From Kappaphycus alvarezii (taxonomy: Eukaryota; Rhodophyta; Florideophyceae; Gigartinales; Solieriaceae): a stretch of DNA of 64,000 bases. The notes beneath the pieces are model-generated. The model made no database searches, was not told the origin of the DNA, and saw nothing but the letters and a program-made list of their open reading frames with translations. The stretch covers positions 310,001-374,000 of the forward strand of contig NADL03000743.1 in assembly GCA_002205965.3 (NCBI GenBank), given 5' to 3'. Below, piece by piece: positions 13,939 through 26,512 of the stretch (positions are counted from its first letter, which is position 1; each line of letters starts with the position of its first letter). The position numbers were made by a program, and so were the translations under genes.

Positions 13939-14480
13939 AAAGGTTTACAGTACAGTAGGGAGGTGTTGGAAAGAGGTGTTTTCCTCAGTTCTGTAAGGGT
14001 ACCAGAGACGCAACTTTAGGATACCCCTAGACGTTCCAAATGCATTACGGTGTAAACCTGAGGATGATAGCGAGTAAAGAAATCCGTGAACTGAGTAAAA
14101 GGGGTCCTTGACACTGGCTTGCTAAGATTCCAGGGTAATTCGGGTTTAGAGCGGCGGTAGCAGAAAAGGCGCGTGCCCTGCGTAAGACCAAGGGGAATTT
14201 CAGGCGCTTTGAACTTGAGTTGAGATGCTCATGGGACACAGAACAGACTTCAGTAAGTCCCGTTACTAGCCGGTGTTCTAGTCACTTTTCTATGGACCAT
14301 GCCGGGTAATTAAGGCCGACCATCCTCGCTTCGGGTTGGTCTCTTCAAAGGGTCGGGTGACCAGAAGTGCGATCTATGCTCACCATCTGGGAGGCAATGC
14401 AGACCTATCGAGAAATTTTATCAAAGGAAGAGAAGTAGGATGCGCATACTGTCTTGTTACCATCAAGAAGCTACGATCGA

Positions 14481-15680
14481 AGAAAGTAAGGTAATAGGAG
14501 TAGAAGGAAGTCTTGCTATTATTTTTTGGGACTCTGGTGAGGACATAGGACTGTAAGGCTGCGCCAAGCGTAGGATGGAGGCTTACTTCGGGAGAGTTAA
14601 CTCAGAACAGGATTTGGTTGCAACAACACGCCAAAGGCGACAGATCGCGAGTATACAGATTGTTTAGGAGAACTTCGGTACGTCCTGAACGACAAGAAGG
14701 AAAGTTTAAGGGCGTGTCGCTGTGGCTGAGAAGGTTTAGGTGGCTGGCGGTGGTTGAGTTGATACCGTACATGTGATCCATAGGAGAAAGTGGCAACGGG
14801 GGTGTTTTCTCGCGTTATACTGTAGAACCGGTGCGGATTCTGGCTATGGGAGCGTGTGATAGGTGCCTGTACATTTTCTCCCGTATGTAAATACTGCACT
14901 GTATGTCCCCAGGCCGTATGTGATTTCAAGGTACACACGATGTGCGCGTCACAGCACTGCATATACAGGAACTGTGTCGTGACTGCCACAGAAAGTGGGA
15001 CATAGGTTTACGTTTGGTCAGAGGAAATGGAATTTAAAAATGAGAGGAGCAATCATTTCACGAGTTTAGGTTTTAACTAAACCAACAAGGTGAGAAAATT
15101 TGGGCGATTTACTGCTAAACGGCATTGTTTGTTATGTTTCGAGAAAAATGCGGCATTTACAAGCACTAGTAACGAAGAGTAGTCGCTTGTTGCTAAATTT
15201 CTATACATAAACAACTTATTTGGATATGAAGTAAAACAGATTGGATAGCGTGCACTAACTCTATATTGTTTGGAGATGGTTGACTTACACCTAAATTTAT
15301 ATTCCCTATCTTTGTTTTGTGTTGTCACAGCTTGACTCAAAAGCCGCCCAGTAGGGCAGCAGGCGGTCATTTGTTGGATCGTCGCGACTTTTTCGAATGA
15401 GATGTGACTTTAGATCCTGCCACAGATTGAACGTAAATTCACTACTCATAAACAAGCCACTTTAATAGTTCAAAATGAACACATTCAAACTATTAAAAGG
15501 GAGGTTGATCCTACTATTAAGTCCAGACACCTTCGGCCATCCATTCCAACTTGGATGTCACATACTTTCTCATTGTGAAGCTGAACACACAGATGCCCAG
15601 GAGATTAAAAACTCCTTTTTAGAACGGCCATGAAGTGGAATATGGACTTGAATAGAGCGAAAAAACAATAAAAACACCAC
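14481..15680. other. no recognisable gene
   Basis: The longest frame is minus 14,597-14,989 (130 codons, no ATG-based support and no motif). It lies between the gypsy relic and the hAT-like relic and may be their untranslated flanks. I see no LTR-like direct repeat shared with the region before 10,790. Confidence 0.35.
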
Positions 15681-17750
15681 TGTGGAGGCAGTGAGGTGCC
15701 AGTTCTGCTTGAAGTTTGGTCTTGAGGCGAAGCCTGGTGCAAATAGCAATCGCACTACCAGTTCCCAGTTTCATACCGAAATTTGGGGGTAGCCCCACAA
15801 TCAAGTTCATCCAGAGAAGTAGGGGGAGTTTTCGGCCTCTTAGATGGAATAGGAGGCGAACTTGCTCGATGGTTCTGTAGACCCCGCAAACACCTTGTTC
15901 GCCCACTTTGAGAACGAATTCTCCCTCCTGCTGATGATCAACCGCATTATTGTCTACTTTATCATAGTAGACCTTCTTTTTATCCCAATGATGAATCGAC
16001 ACAGTAGACGCATGAGACAGCTCTTGTTGTGTTCAAGCCCTTGAGTATGCAGCCGTCGTGCGCGATGGCAATGATTCAGCTGCTAGGGAGCAAGATTTTA
16101 ATTGTGAAGCGTACAGGGTCAAGTACGTTCGCAGGTTCAAGACGTATCTCGGATCAATCGCGAAGGATTCATCCTGTTGTAGAGCTTCTGGATTTGTGGC
16201 TGTGGTCCGAACGACCTGCAAATCAAGCTACTTGGAAGGCTACAGTGAGGGACTTTGTGCTGCGTACCCTCGCATCATTTTTGATGCAACTTCTGGATTT
16301 TTAGCTGTGGTCCAAACGACCTGCAAATCAAGCTACTTGGAAGGCTGCAGTGAGGGACTTTGTGCTGCGTACCCTCGTATCATTTTTGATGCAATCTATC
16401 GAAATGTCTTCGAGATTATTGGGGATTGCTACGGATATTCTATTGGCTTAGACTTTGGACACGCTCAAGGAACGCCATATCTTGATATGAGAGTATGGCT
16501 TTGCAGCAAGCAACGGAAGGTTTAAAACTGTCACCTCTTCTTGATTACACTGCTCAAAAATAAGAGTGTATAAACACAAATAAACCTGAGCTCGCAAGTT
16601 CTGGACGTGATTGATCCAACGTGGCGCTGCGAGATCCTTTTTATTGGGACTGATAGAAAGCACACAATGACGAGTCGTATCTCCAATGTCCACATGCCGT
16701 TTAAACAGATGGCAGAACACTTCATCGTGCGCATCTGGTGTGGATTGCATCAAGCTGACCTCTTCGGGCGGTGAGATTATGAGACTTTATCAGACGATTT
16801 ATTTGCAGAAACCTGGCCCGCTTTTATTTCCTACATTCTTTGCAAGCAGAAACTGCAGACAGAATTGAAAACAACGTGCACCAAGTTCGTCTGCACTCGC
16901 TGACTGTCGATGAGGCGCGTGACATTCTGGTGGAAAAACTTTTGTGTCAGGATTACCGTGTACTTGGACGAACACAAGCCCAGTTGTACGCTCATCGTGG
17001 ACTTTTGGATCGTGTTGCTTTGACTCGACAGCTTTTTAAATCTTCTTTCTTCTACTGGCTCGAAGTTGCAAGTAATCAGCATCTTGCTTTCTCAGCAGGA
17101 AGCCGAGTTCAAGCAAATCTGCGCCTCTCTGTCAGGGTTGTGCGAAGTTGAGGGTCTACTGTAGACCAATGAGCTTTGGGCACTCATCTTCACCCCGGCT
17201 CTCATTGGTGGGCAGTCTTCGATAGCATTCGCTGATGCAACCACATTCATTCGAGACCAAGGAAAGTTTATGATTTATACGTTGGCGACACTACCATCCG
17301 AGAGGGCTGCCTCTATCTCGAGGAGTGTTGCCAATCTCTTCACCGGATTGTAGGAAGGGATTGTGGCTGTCGTCACTACGAGGGGGCCTAACAGCCAGGG
17401 CTTGACGGATGCTTTGCCACCTGTACTGCCACATAGACTTGTCACGATACGCACTAGCGAGCTACGCAAGTTGATTCGACGTCATCGCGCCTGACTCGAG
17501 AAGGCCGGCTGGACTGAAACTCAGAGCGACGATATTGAACAAGATCAACAAGATCTTCGACAAGCGGTGAGCACTAGCAAGCAGTTCAAGGCTGCGCTGG
17601 GTAAGTGTTCCGACGCTAAAACCGGCTTTATGGAGGGCTGGGAGCTGTTCTGAGTTCGTTTCAACAAGCTCGGCTGTTAGCTGATGTTCTCGCGTTTTTG
17701 CTTCCCAACACTACTACTGTACAGTATAGTCGGACTTGTCAAAAATAGTT
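15681..17750 (+). pseudogene. hAT-like transposase relic
   Basis: A long plus-strand pseudogene. The N-terminus has a BED-like CxxC segment, AVRCQFCLKFG (about 15,690-15,722). Further on come GYSIGLDFGHAQGTPYLDMRV (16,432-16,495), DVIDPTWRCEILFIGTD (about 16,607-16,650) and VRIWCGLHQADLF (16,728-16,766). The aspartate in IGTD followed by CxxHxxDL parallels the D...CxxHxxN/DL signature of hAT transposases. LLPNTTTVQYS at about 17,699-17,730 is where the C-terminal dimerisation region would end. I recall close relatives in oomycete genomes but cannot verify this. Several stops and frame changes, plus an internal 105-bp duplication, show it is dead. Termini were not found. Confidence 0.65.
16185..16393. 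repeat. 105-bp tandem duplication inside the hAT-like relic
   Basis: Two head-to-tail copies, 16,185-16,289 and 16,290-16,393/4, differ at only a few bases. 105 bp is 35 codons, so the duplication keeps frame: the residues SSYLEG and GLCAAYPRIIFDA each appear twice. Confidence 0.92.
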
Positions 17751-20700
17751 GCTAGAAAAGTGTTTACCGGGAGTCTCTCACAGACTCCATATCCCAATCA
17801 ATTCGAAGCATTGCGCTCATTATCCGCTGAACAGGCGTCGTTCTACAGGCAAAACACAGCCAATCTGCTATTACCTCCTTGTGCCACTATTAAGGGTTCA
17901 GTCTATCTCACTATTAGCTTAATAATGGTAATTGCTGGATTTCCTACCACTAAAGTGGCCTGAATGAGTCATGACCTTTGCACGATTTGCAGTACACGAA
18001 CCCCTTCAACTCTCCACGCTGACGGGCTGGCACCCGACTGCTTGGGATTTCGCCAACCGGGTTGCCACTAGCATTGGTGCATGTGCAGCTGTTCGGATTT
18101 CTGAGGAGCGGAAAACACTGTTCGCTCTTCACGGGGCGAGACTCATCCAGAGCAACGCATGTTGTCTGCTTGAGGGAGTGGAGTTCTAGGAGTTTTGGGC
18201 GAATCTCAAGCCACATCGAATTGGTTCCAGAGGACCTCCGTTTTCCGGGAGTATCAGTCGCTGCGCAAAGTAGACCTCGTCTACGTAATCTCTAGCTCAA
18301 CCCCACCTACTGTACCATTAATCCTCCGCATTCAAACTCCAAATACTCTTCCCGAAACTCGAAAATCAGCCTATTCACGATTCTCATTAGCTTTGATACC
18401 TTATACGTGCGCACCATAAGTCTGAAGTTGGGGTTCGTCAGACCTCGAGTGCTTTTCAATTGGACGTACTGTGCAATACCTGCACATCTCTGGAATCAGA
18501 ACGTGACACGTTTGCTTCGTGGTGGCTTGTTGAATGGAGCTAAGGAAGCCGTTAAGAGCGCGACGAAGGGCGGCACCTGCCTCTAGAACGTTGCAGTCGT
18601 ATGCACGGAAGTCGAAGCCCGGAAGTCGTGAAGAAACGGGTTCAGCGGTCCATCATTTGCTCGGAATGTGGTACATGGCCTTGCTAGGGGCACAAATAAA
18701 GAGTAGCACTATTCAAAAGGGCACTATACCATGGTCCCCCCTAAAATTGAAGGACAGATGATCCTTTATTGCAGTCACTCTGGACGTCCGTCACAAACAT
18801 TCAAAACGTGCAGCGCATCCTGCTGTAGTCCAGACGCCGGTATATTCCACATAACTCCTGTTTGTTTGGAATTGGCTTGGCTCTAGTGATATTAAAATTC
18901 AGCCATAGGGTGCCCCATACCACTACTGTAGGAACATCTATTCTCGAATCTAGCCATCGTCCGAGACTCTGCCGTCAGTGGCGGTAAAGGTGATATCGAG
19001 GGTTGAGTAGCTTAGCGGTTTGGGCCGTTACACACTTTGCACGACACAGAATTACCTGACAAATATTTCTGGACGTGCAGGGGCTGACTAATTCGCAAGA
19101 TTGGATTTGAAAACCACCATTTTATGACTATCACGCAAACATACCGTATTTTGCCACGGGTTGATAAGAACAAGGAATCCCACCACTCACTGCAGTAGCT
19201 GCGGTCTTTTGCAATGATGCTGTGTATGCCTTCCTGCATTTCGAATAACAGTATTTGCCTGCAAAAAACTGAGAGCTCACACCCCTCTGAAATTATCGAC
19301 AGTTAGGATATTCCGAGCCCCTGGAATATCCTACAGGGTGACCAGTATCACAACCGACCATATCTTTCAAATGTTAAGGCACCCGACATTCCCCCCCGCG
19401 TGGAATCTATCGACAACTCAATACTTGGTAAGGAGGGGTCGAAAAGTGTGGATGTACGGATATGGTACGGGTTACCCTCTGAGCCAATATGTAATATCTG
19501 CAGTTACTGCGGTAGGTATACACACACCGTGAGAGCAGCCCACTGTCATACAGTGTAGTATAGCAAATCGTCACTACGCGGTGATTTGGGCTGCGTGTTG
19601 ACCACGTCAAGCTGCTACTGCTGCATACAGCAGCGGATTTCGATAGAACGGGCGGCACGCGGTTCTCGCGAATGGCGTCAACCTGTGATTCATGGACTCC
19701 ACTAAAGCTTGTGATGTAGATCATTGCTCATGCACAGCTGCTTAACCTCGCACTGCGGTAATTACGGTGCACATTTATGAATCTGCATGACCGCATGATT
19801 GTTTCCGTACCGACGTTAGCCGGAGGCTGCATGCACTCGGTAGAAAAGAAGCTGGCACCTGAGAAGTTCGAGTCGCAGTCACTGAGCTATCTTTCCCCCT
19901 GTGTACAGCAGAACCTGGCGCTTCCTAAAGAGATTAGCGCTTCGCTCGGGATGTCTAATTCTAAGAGTGCTTCAGAAGGTCGCAAAGCAGAATTACGAGG
20001 CCACCAACATTTCCACAAGGGCATTTCCCGGCGTTTCCCACGAGGGCGTTGTACGCAAGGTTGAGTTGGTTTGGAAAGTTTGTTGCAGTTTTCAAATGTC
20101 AGATAGTCATCACGTTAACAATACGACTCTCAAATACACAGACCTGTCCCCCTAATCTACGGAAAGTAGCCGATCCGCATCCCTAAGCAGTAAAGCACCC
20201 CAATTCCCCCCCCGTTCACAATACTGCTTTTGTACAGCGGCGAGTTGCTAATACGACAGCAACCAAGTCCTGCAGCCTCTTTGTAACTTTACGCAAGAAA
20301 ACAGCACTTTTTCGTTGCCGCACATTAACCGGTTATAGTTAGATCTCATTACAACGCGCATACTCACACAATACGTAGTCCCCTATTTCGCATCCGATCT
20401 TGCTCCGTTTAGAGGATTTCCAACTCATTGATTATGCATGGCATCTACCAGCAGATCTGTTAGCACCGGCGACATTTTCCAGAGACCTACAAATCCGGCG
20501 CACCGAATCGGCTTCTTGAGCCGCACCGCACGGTCGACACCCCACATCCACCCTGAGTTTCTTTTCTGCGCACTACTTATCCTAATCAGACCCACCACTG
20601 CTCCTCTGGGCAGCATTCCAGCACCTTCGACGGCACGCCTTGCGGCATGAATAGCTACCCAAACCACTTCTCCGCAATAGCCATGCCACGGTGGAAATGG

Positions 20701-22138
20701 CTTCTCGTAGCATCTTCTTTCTCCACATACTAGCATATTTGCAATCGGTTGTGGTACCGTTATAGCTCGCAAGGGGATGTTGTCAAATATAACACGTTGT
20801 AGAAAGCAGGCCCATTCGTTGCCAGCACGTGAAGCCAGCGCGACTACCTGGGAACCAGTCCTTGGCCCCAAAGTCAATGTGTTCTTACTCGTAGAAACGA
20901 CTCGACGTATAAACGACGCCCGCTTGAACGACACTGAGCGCCAAACACATGGGGTTTGGTCAATGATGCGACACCACTGCCGACAGACTGCCCGTAAGGC
21001 TGCTAGTTGAGATGCTTGATCTACGAACCGAAAGACAGAGATCAGAACTTCATCTGGAAGTGATAAGGGAAGCTTGGAACTTTTCTTTGACGTGGTTGAT
21101 GAAAGAGTTGGGGGTGATGTGGGAACGCTCGAGGGCGTTTGGAAATACGAGTTGGTGATCGACTTCGTGAACGTTTCGGAATGGGCTGATTGAATTGCGG
21201 CATGAAGAATGATGGGGCGGTAACGGCGGGCATTTTCGATGACCGATGGCAGTGGAGAGGACGACGTGCTTGGAGTGAGTGAAAAGGAGGAAGTGGGCAG
21301 GCGTAAATGGGTGCGGAGACGGTATGAATATAGCTAGAATGCGGTGATGAGCAAATAGTTTCAATAAATTGACCGAAAAGAATTGTTGTTGCGAAAAACA
21401 ATGCTTTTGGGGGCTGGGCCCAGCAAAGGCGGGAGACTGGTTTTCAAAAATGGTCATATGATTGGCACATGCAGATATTAACGACCAATGGGAAACAGGG
21501 AATAAACTTTCCAGGTGGCGGATCAAACCGAAAATAGGTGGCGTTTTACTTGCAAGATAATAAATGATACCTCATTTGCAGATTTTATAAAACAGATATT
21601 TCAAGATGGCATAACCTTTCAGAAAGTGCATGGAAAACAAGTTACACAATTTTTTTTGCCCAGAGAGCACTGACCTTCCGTATACCTGTTTGGCAGCCAT
21701 GCATAATGCTTTTCTTAGATTTTTAATGCTATGCCAAGTTATCAAGTATATGTCCTGCCGTCCCGTTCTGTATTGTACAGTACAGTACTGTATCGTAAAG
21801 TACAGTATTCCGTTAGTGCATATTGCTTGAAAATTTAGCGACCGGAATAAATTAGAATTACCGGAATTACACCCCAGAAAAATTCTGCAACTTAACTGCG
21901 ATCAGACTGTAATGAAGCTCTGTAAGTATGGTTTTCGCGAATTGGTTTGCACTTGTTACGCCTGCAAATACCGAAATGAATTCATTGACACGTGTGCAGT
22001 AATTCCCCCCCTCGAGCTACTGTACATTGCAACTGAAGTTGTCGTAACCACCGATAAACGGATGACTACCGAGCCTCCAGGAAGTCCTCTCCCTCTAGCG
22101 AGCGAATGGTAGCAGCGGAAATGTGACATTGTGCTGCA
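17751..22138. other. no recognised gene; unassigned open frames
   Basis: GC content rises here relative to the first 15 kb. Minus 20,425-20,934 is open for 169 codons without an ATG at its start. Its protein has no motif I can name, and the other strand is also fairly open, so I do not call it. Minus 21,042-21,526 is open in two overlapping frames (Ser/Pro/His-rich) and also looks non-coding. A GTACAGTACAGTAC palindromic island lies at about 21,766-21,810. Parts may be flanks of the neighbouring hAT-like and retroelement relics. Confidence 0.35.
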
Positions 22139-22760
22139 ATGCGCGGTACATTCTCTTTTAAGAACCAAGTGGCCGGGAATGGCGCACCAAGACACAACTC
22201 CGTTCGCAATGTGTTCGCGTGGCACGTGTTCCGTGCCGCCGGCCTTGACTACGAGTTCGAAGTGGAGAATCTCCTCCCCGGGACGGACTACAGGCCCGCT
22301 GACATTCTCCTCGTGCATCCCCCCGTGACACTGAAGCTGGCTTACCAGGCCGACCCATCGCATGCGACGTCGCCGTTACGTCACCGTTCAAGCAGACCTC
22401 AATAACAAAACGACGCAAGTCGCCGGTGGGGTTGCCGCCCTCTCGCACCAACGCAATGCCCAGGACCTACAGCACAAGCTGTCAAGGCGCCTGGTCCCCC
22501 CCTCTCTGCCCTCCCGCGACCCAGGTTTCCGATTCCAGCCTCTGGTTCTCGACTCCCTCGGTGCCCCTTCTCCGGATGTCGCAGTATTCATCGAAGAGTT
22601 TGTACCACGTGTAGCCAGGAAATGCCACACCTCGGACGCTACGATTCGCACACGCATCTACCAGCATATCGGTTGCACTTTGTGGTTGTCGGTGGCTATG
22701 GCCATCATATCGCGGGCCCCGCTGCACGTGACCGATGTGGTCCATCCAGTTAGCTCTTAA
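22139..22760 (+). pseudogene. retroelement C-terminal domain, copy 1
   Basis: This 3' end of a reverse-transcriptase protein carries a domain I recognise from non-LTR-type retroelements: RHNxxRxxF, then RPADIL, then DVxVTSP, then LVLDSLG. Here it reads RHNSVRNVF (about 22,193-22,222), LLPGTDYRPADIL (22,271-22,309), DVAVTSPFKQ (about 22,357-22,386, next frame) and FQPLVLDSLG (22,533-22,562, third frame). Two frame changes inactivate it. The acidic RPAD...D..VTSP core could be a nuclease fold; that is inference. It ends near a stop at 22,760 and faces copy 2 tail to tail. Confidence 0.72.
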
Positions 22761-22789
22761 CTGAATAGTCGGTCAGTTGGTGTACACTC

Positions 22790-23945
22790 AAGATAAGTAA
22801 AGAGTAAAGATTCTCTCCAAGGGATTCGAAAGCGATGGGCGGGGAAAGGAAGCCCGAGTCGCGAGAGTGGTTGTCAAGGGAGGTACCAGGCGGCGGGAGA
22901 CCTTGCGCTCAAGGTACTGGACCTTGCCTCGGTGGGCCTAGACAGCGGCGCCTGCGGCCGCTTTCGTCGTGGCTGTGACGAAGGAACGTTTAAACGGCGA
23001 AACAGTGGTGCAGTCACAGACGATGGGCGGTTTCCGGGGCCAACGGGAGGAACAAAGGGGTGGACGACGCCTGCTAGTCGCAGATCGGTTCCAGGGACTA
23101 GGAACGGGGTCTCGACTTGATAGTCCAAGCCTGCAGCGCGAAATACATGATATACGAGAACGCTACGGATGGAGATGTGCTACAGTATGCGGCGGAAACG
23201 CCGGGGCCGATGACAACGGCTTGGTCGCCGTAGGTATCACGCAGTTCCTCGCAGTGTTGACACTGCATCGTAATAAGCTTCGTGTTGACTGGGAGCCCGA
23301 GTCTTCGACGCCGCATTATGCTCCAGTGTGCAACAGAGACTTTCGCTGCCGTAGTCCGATGCGCCTGGAGGAAGCCTGCGGTCGAAATGTTTCGAAAAGC
23401 GAGGCAGCGGATCCGGCGGCGGGAAAGCGGAAGACTGCTGGCAACGTGGATGGGCATGTCCTTCCAGATAGCATCCGCCCAGAACACTATTGCCTTTGCC
23501 TCTTGCGGCACCTTATGGAAGTATGTATGACGGTTGACGGGGGTAGCAGCAAGGGTGGCAGGGTCAAAGAGGCCTAGATGTGAAGCGGTTACCGCTGATG
23601 TGGCGCACAAGGTCGGGAAGAGGCAATCGGGCTTGAATGAGAAGACCGATCACCGCGAAAACTTTTGCCAAGAAGGGTCATGGATCGGACGCTTGCGTGT
23701 GTCGCCGTCCGCTGGCGAGCGGGGGCAGCTTCGAAGGACGGATGGGTACAGCGGCAGCGAGAGACGGAGCGACTAACGAGAAACTTTGACCGCCGAGGAG
23801 AAGGGGGAGACAAGCTTGGTCCCATGCGGCGTCCGAGAGGGCGATACTGTGGAAGGACGCGTGCACCAAGCACTGGAGAGAGTCGAATTCAGCCGCGGGT
23901 ATGGCAGAGTGTGCGGGATCCGCCAGCCTGAAAGCGTGAGTCACC
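22790..23945 (-). pseudogene. retroelement RT C-terminus, copy 2
   Basis: Same family as copy 1 on the opposite strand, extending further upstream. From right to left it has an RT thumb-like block, WDQACLPLLLGG (about 23,789-23,824); RRRLGLPVN; a CQHC...YGDQAVV box (23,262-23,212) corresponding to the CxxC...GDHAxxC finger of this family; LVPGTDLR (about 23,101-23,078); and KVSRRLVPP with a FESLGE segment (about 22,810-22,895). Frame changes and a decayed RPAD box (RLAG) show it is dead. The 202-codon plus-strand frame at 22,969-23,577 is a shadow of this sequence. Confidence 0.7.
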
Positions 23946-24423
23946 CGGCATGCCGAAGGACGGAGGCGGTGCGTATGGAAACTCGGCTAGTGCATCCCGA
24001 GCCTGCTCGCGGAGAAGCAGGGCGCGGCAGCTCCCCTCACATTTGATCCGGGAAAGTGCTTGAGTGAACGTGGAGTTGCCTATCCGGACGTCCAGGAGAT
24101 TGCAGCAACCTTGGAGGCGCGCGGACAACGGAAAGCTGGCAGGACGACCTCTCTATCCGAGGCTGCTTTGCGTCGCCTGAAAATGCACGTACAGTGCCCG
24201 AAATTCGTATGTGAGTACCCTACTTTTTTAATATTTCTAAGGAAATATTTGGTAGTTTCCAATGAAATTCAGGCAGATTACGCTTCTCTCTATGCCATAT
24301 ACTGTAAACGGGCCAAAAAGATTTTATTGAAAAGTATTTTTCGTTTATTTTTCCAAGATTCGGCTACTGGAGGGGGTGAAATTCGTACAGTACGTACAGT
24401 ACAGTATGTAAACGCGGCAGCTA

Positions 24424-24448
24424 CACCAAACACTGCAATTAGATTGGA
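24424..24448 (+). repeat. left terminal inverted repeat of the pogo-like element
   Basis: Begins CACCAAACACTG directly after the TA at 24,422-24,423. It is the inverted match of 26,513-26,537 with two mismatches. Confidence 0.93.
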
Positions 24449-24541
24449 CCAATCTAATTTCGAACAATTAGATTGGACCAATCTAATGTCGAACCTCAGA
24501 TTTCAGGCATTATTCATCAATTAAGTTGGTCCAGTTTAAAT
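24438..24541. repeat. subterminal palindromes of the pogo-like element
   Basis: The arms ATTAGATTGG and CCAATCTAAT meet around a central A, giving a 21-base palindrome at 24,438-24,458. It is repeated exactly at 24,467-24,487 (spacing 29). Weaker relatives follow near 24,522-24,540 and 24,580. The first copy overlaps the TIR. Such repeats are plausible transposase-binding sites; that is inference. A decayed relative occurs near the right end at about 26,468-26,492. Confidence 0.85.
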
Positions 24542-24613
24542 CCGAACTCAACCTATTTAAGGTATAATTCATAAATAAAATGGACCAATCCAAAATCTTC
24601 AAAAGCTAGAAAA

Positions 24614-26394
24614 TCAATACATTTTACTTACTTCTTCGGCATCTGAACAATCATCAACATCCTTGCCCTCGAAATAATCCCGATGTTTCGCGACAATGCA
24701 CTGCAGTTCATCGGACAGTTGGGACTCCTCCCAAGCCTCATTCACATTCAATGACATGCCTGTCCGACTTATGAGCATAATTAATGCCATTAATGTCAAC
24801 CATTGCATTGACATCTCTAACGACAGCAGCCGCCAGCTGAAAGAAGAAAACCTTCCCCGAATTTGGAAGCTTTCCAGTGGATTCAACCCAGGCCCCTCCT
24901 TTAATACATTAAAGCTTATAAGTTTCCCAGCGCCTGCGCCACGCCTCCTTAAATTTCTGAATGATAAAAGAATCAGCGGGTTACACCAAATTCGTGGCAT
25001 TGGCCGGCACCTTTGATATAGTCGTAAGAATTCGCTGCAGAATACCACTCGTTTCTTTGTCTAAAACATGCCCAGAGCAGTTGTTAATGTATAAAAGTCG
25101 CTGCGCAATTTGCGGGAGAGGCTATACAGCGCGCGGCTCAGAAAGCCACTCTTTAAACGTGACACCATCCATCCACGCCTTCGGACTAGATCGATAAGAC
25201 ACACCGGTAGTTGCATCGGGAACACCTTGAATAGGATGGGATCTCTTTGCATTGTTAAAAATCAGAAAAGGGGTATCAATACAGGCTCTCTTTCCTCCTG
25301 TAATTAGGACCATCACGGTGGTAGGATCTCCAACAGATACAACATCAGCGTACTTAACGTGGCCGTCACCTTTGAAACCAAGCGTCTTTCCATTGTCCAT
25401 ATTGAAACAAAAGTGGGTTTCATCGGCGTTCTCGATGTTGTTTTCATTGAGCAGTCCTGACATGAATCCCCGTCGCAGCCTTCCGAGATGAAACGCAACC
25501 GTGCGTTCAATGTATTTCTGATGGGCAGGACTGGTAAGGTGCTTGCCTGTTTGTGATCTCAGGACAATCATGTTCCTCTTCATAAAGCTCTGAATCCAGC
25601 GAATGGTAACTCGAGTAGGAAAAACTTTTTCCGTTAATATGCACAGATGAGTGGTAGGGAGCGCCCTGATGTGCCTTGATTATGATAGAGTGAGCTAGAG
25701 TTTTTAAAATAGCTGGCGAGAACTTTACGCCCAAGCAGCGCAACCGATCAAATTATTCCAATAGTTCCTTGTAAAGAGCAGTTACCCAAGCAGCCGTTTT
25801 CGGTCCTCGTCCTTTGAGTGCTTTTAAGTTGATGCGTCTTTTTGTACCTGCAACTGTTCCTGCGATGCTGTTAATCCTGCTGCCAACAGGGGAGAGGCTC
25901 AGCATGTGGTCTTTATTTTTCCACCATAGGGTTGCTCGTTGGATATTGGCTCTGTAATTTCCTTTAAAGATATTAGGAAACTGGCGAATAGTTAGTGCGA
26001 ATAGGTTCTTTTTCCCGTTTAGTTCCTCATCGGAGATCATCCATTTTGCTACCCTGATTCGTGTGGCGATAGTCGAAACGTAGACGGATCGGCGGTTTTC
26101 GGGTGTGCTCTCTTGTTGGCTTGGTTTTTGGGTTGTGTTAGACTGCGTTTGTGACTCATAGGGAGCCGCAGAGGTGTTTAGATGCGTGTTGGAGCCTTGG
26201 ATGGCGAGAGCGCAAGCAATGGAACGTTCAATTGGGCCTGTGGTCATGATGTCGATGTTTGAGTGGTGTGTTGGGGTCGTGTTTTTTTTAAACTCGATGT
26301 GAACGTCGGCGCTATGTATCGCGACGACAGCGATCTCACCAGTCTCACGAGCACTGTACGCAAAACTATGTGTTGTATCTCCCAAAAATTGCAT
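24614..26394 (-). pseudogene. pogo/Tigger-like (DDE_1) transposase
   Basis: Nearly full-length transposase read from ATG at 26,394. A basic N-terminal DNA-binding region includes RVAKWMISDEELNGKKN and a helix-turn-helix-like segment (about 26,060-25,780). TAA replaces a sense codon at 25,755 in ALYKELLE*FDRLR, with frame kept. A one-base frame change lies near 25,610. The DDE_1 core follows: NADETHF (first catalytic Asp, about 25,424), GFKGDGHVKYADVVS, IQGVPD, SPKAWMD and FKEWLSEPRAV, then a stop. After it come INNCSGH (second Asp, about 25,075) and PANATNLV with ADSFIIQKFKEAWRRRWE (about 25,000-24,930). A last frame ends in ELQCIVAKHRDYFEGKD. Two stops and about two frame shifts inactivate it. 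I recall this subfamily from oomycetes. Confidence 0.88.
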
Positions 26395-26512
26395 AATTCA
26401 TACTATTTTACAGTAATGAAACCGAGGTATGACAAGCTCTATTGCCTGTCCACCACCTCTGTTCAGCAATTAAATTGTACCAATGTAATTATGAACCCAA
26501 CGCACATATGAA

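Larger units (their letters stand above)
10790..14480 (+). pseudogene. Ty3/gypsy retroelement relic (gag-pol)
   Basis: A plus-strand Ty3/gypsy polyprotein broken by many stops and frame changes, with domains in the expected order. A Gag zinc knuckle trace, SYICRGKKGHRATK (11,269-11,310), lacks the first and last cysteines. The protease block VKANGIDTFTLLDTF (11,908-11,952) has DTF for the catalytic DTG. RT spans about 13,050-13,640 and integrase about 13,776-13,938. A C-terminal segment near 14,300-14,400 (GPCRVIKADHPRFG...KGRVTRSAIYAHHL) looks like the GPF/Y-type tail of gypsy integrases. The order protease, RT, integrase defines Ty3/gypsy rather than copia. The Gag start is uncertain, and no LTR pair was found on either side by eye. 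Confidence 0.85.

Noticed and set aside
10380..15060. LTR pair for the Ty3/gypsy relic
   Set aside because: I compared the flanks before 10,790 and after 14,480 by eye and found only short GTAC-rich words in common, not a direct repeat.
20425..20934. 169-codon minus-strand open frame
   Set aside because: Starts with GTG, has no recognisable motif, and the opposite strand is also largely open in this GC-richer stretch. Not enough for a gene call.
22969..23577. 202-codon plus-strand open frame
   Set aside because: Shadow of the minus-strand retroelement copy 2, whose CQHC...YGDQAVV and LVPGTDLR motifs identify the coding strand.
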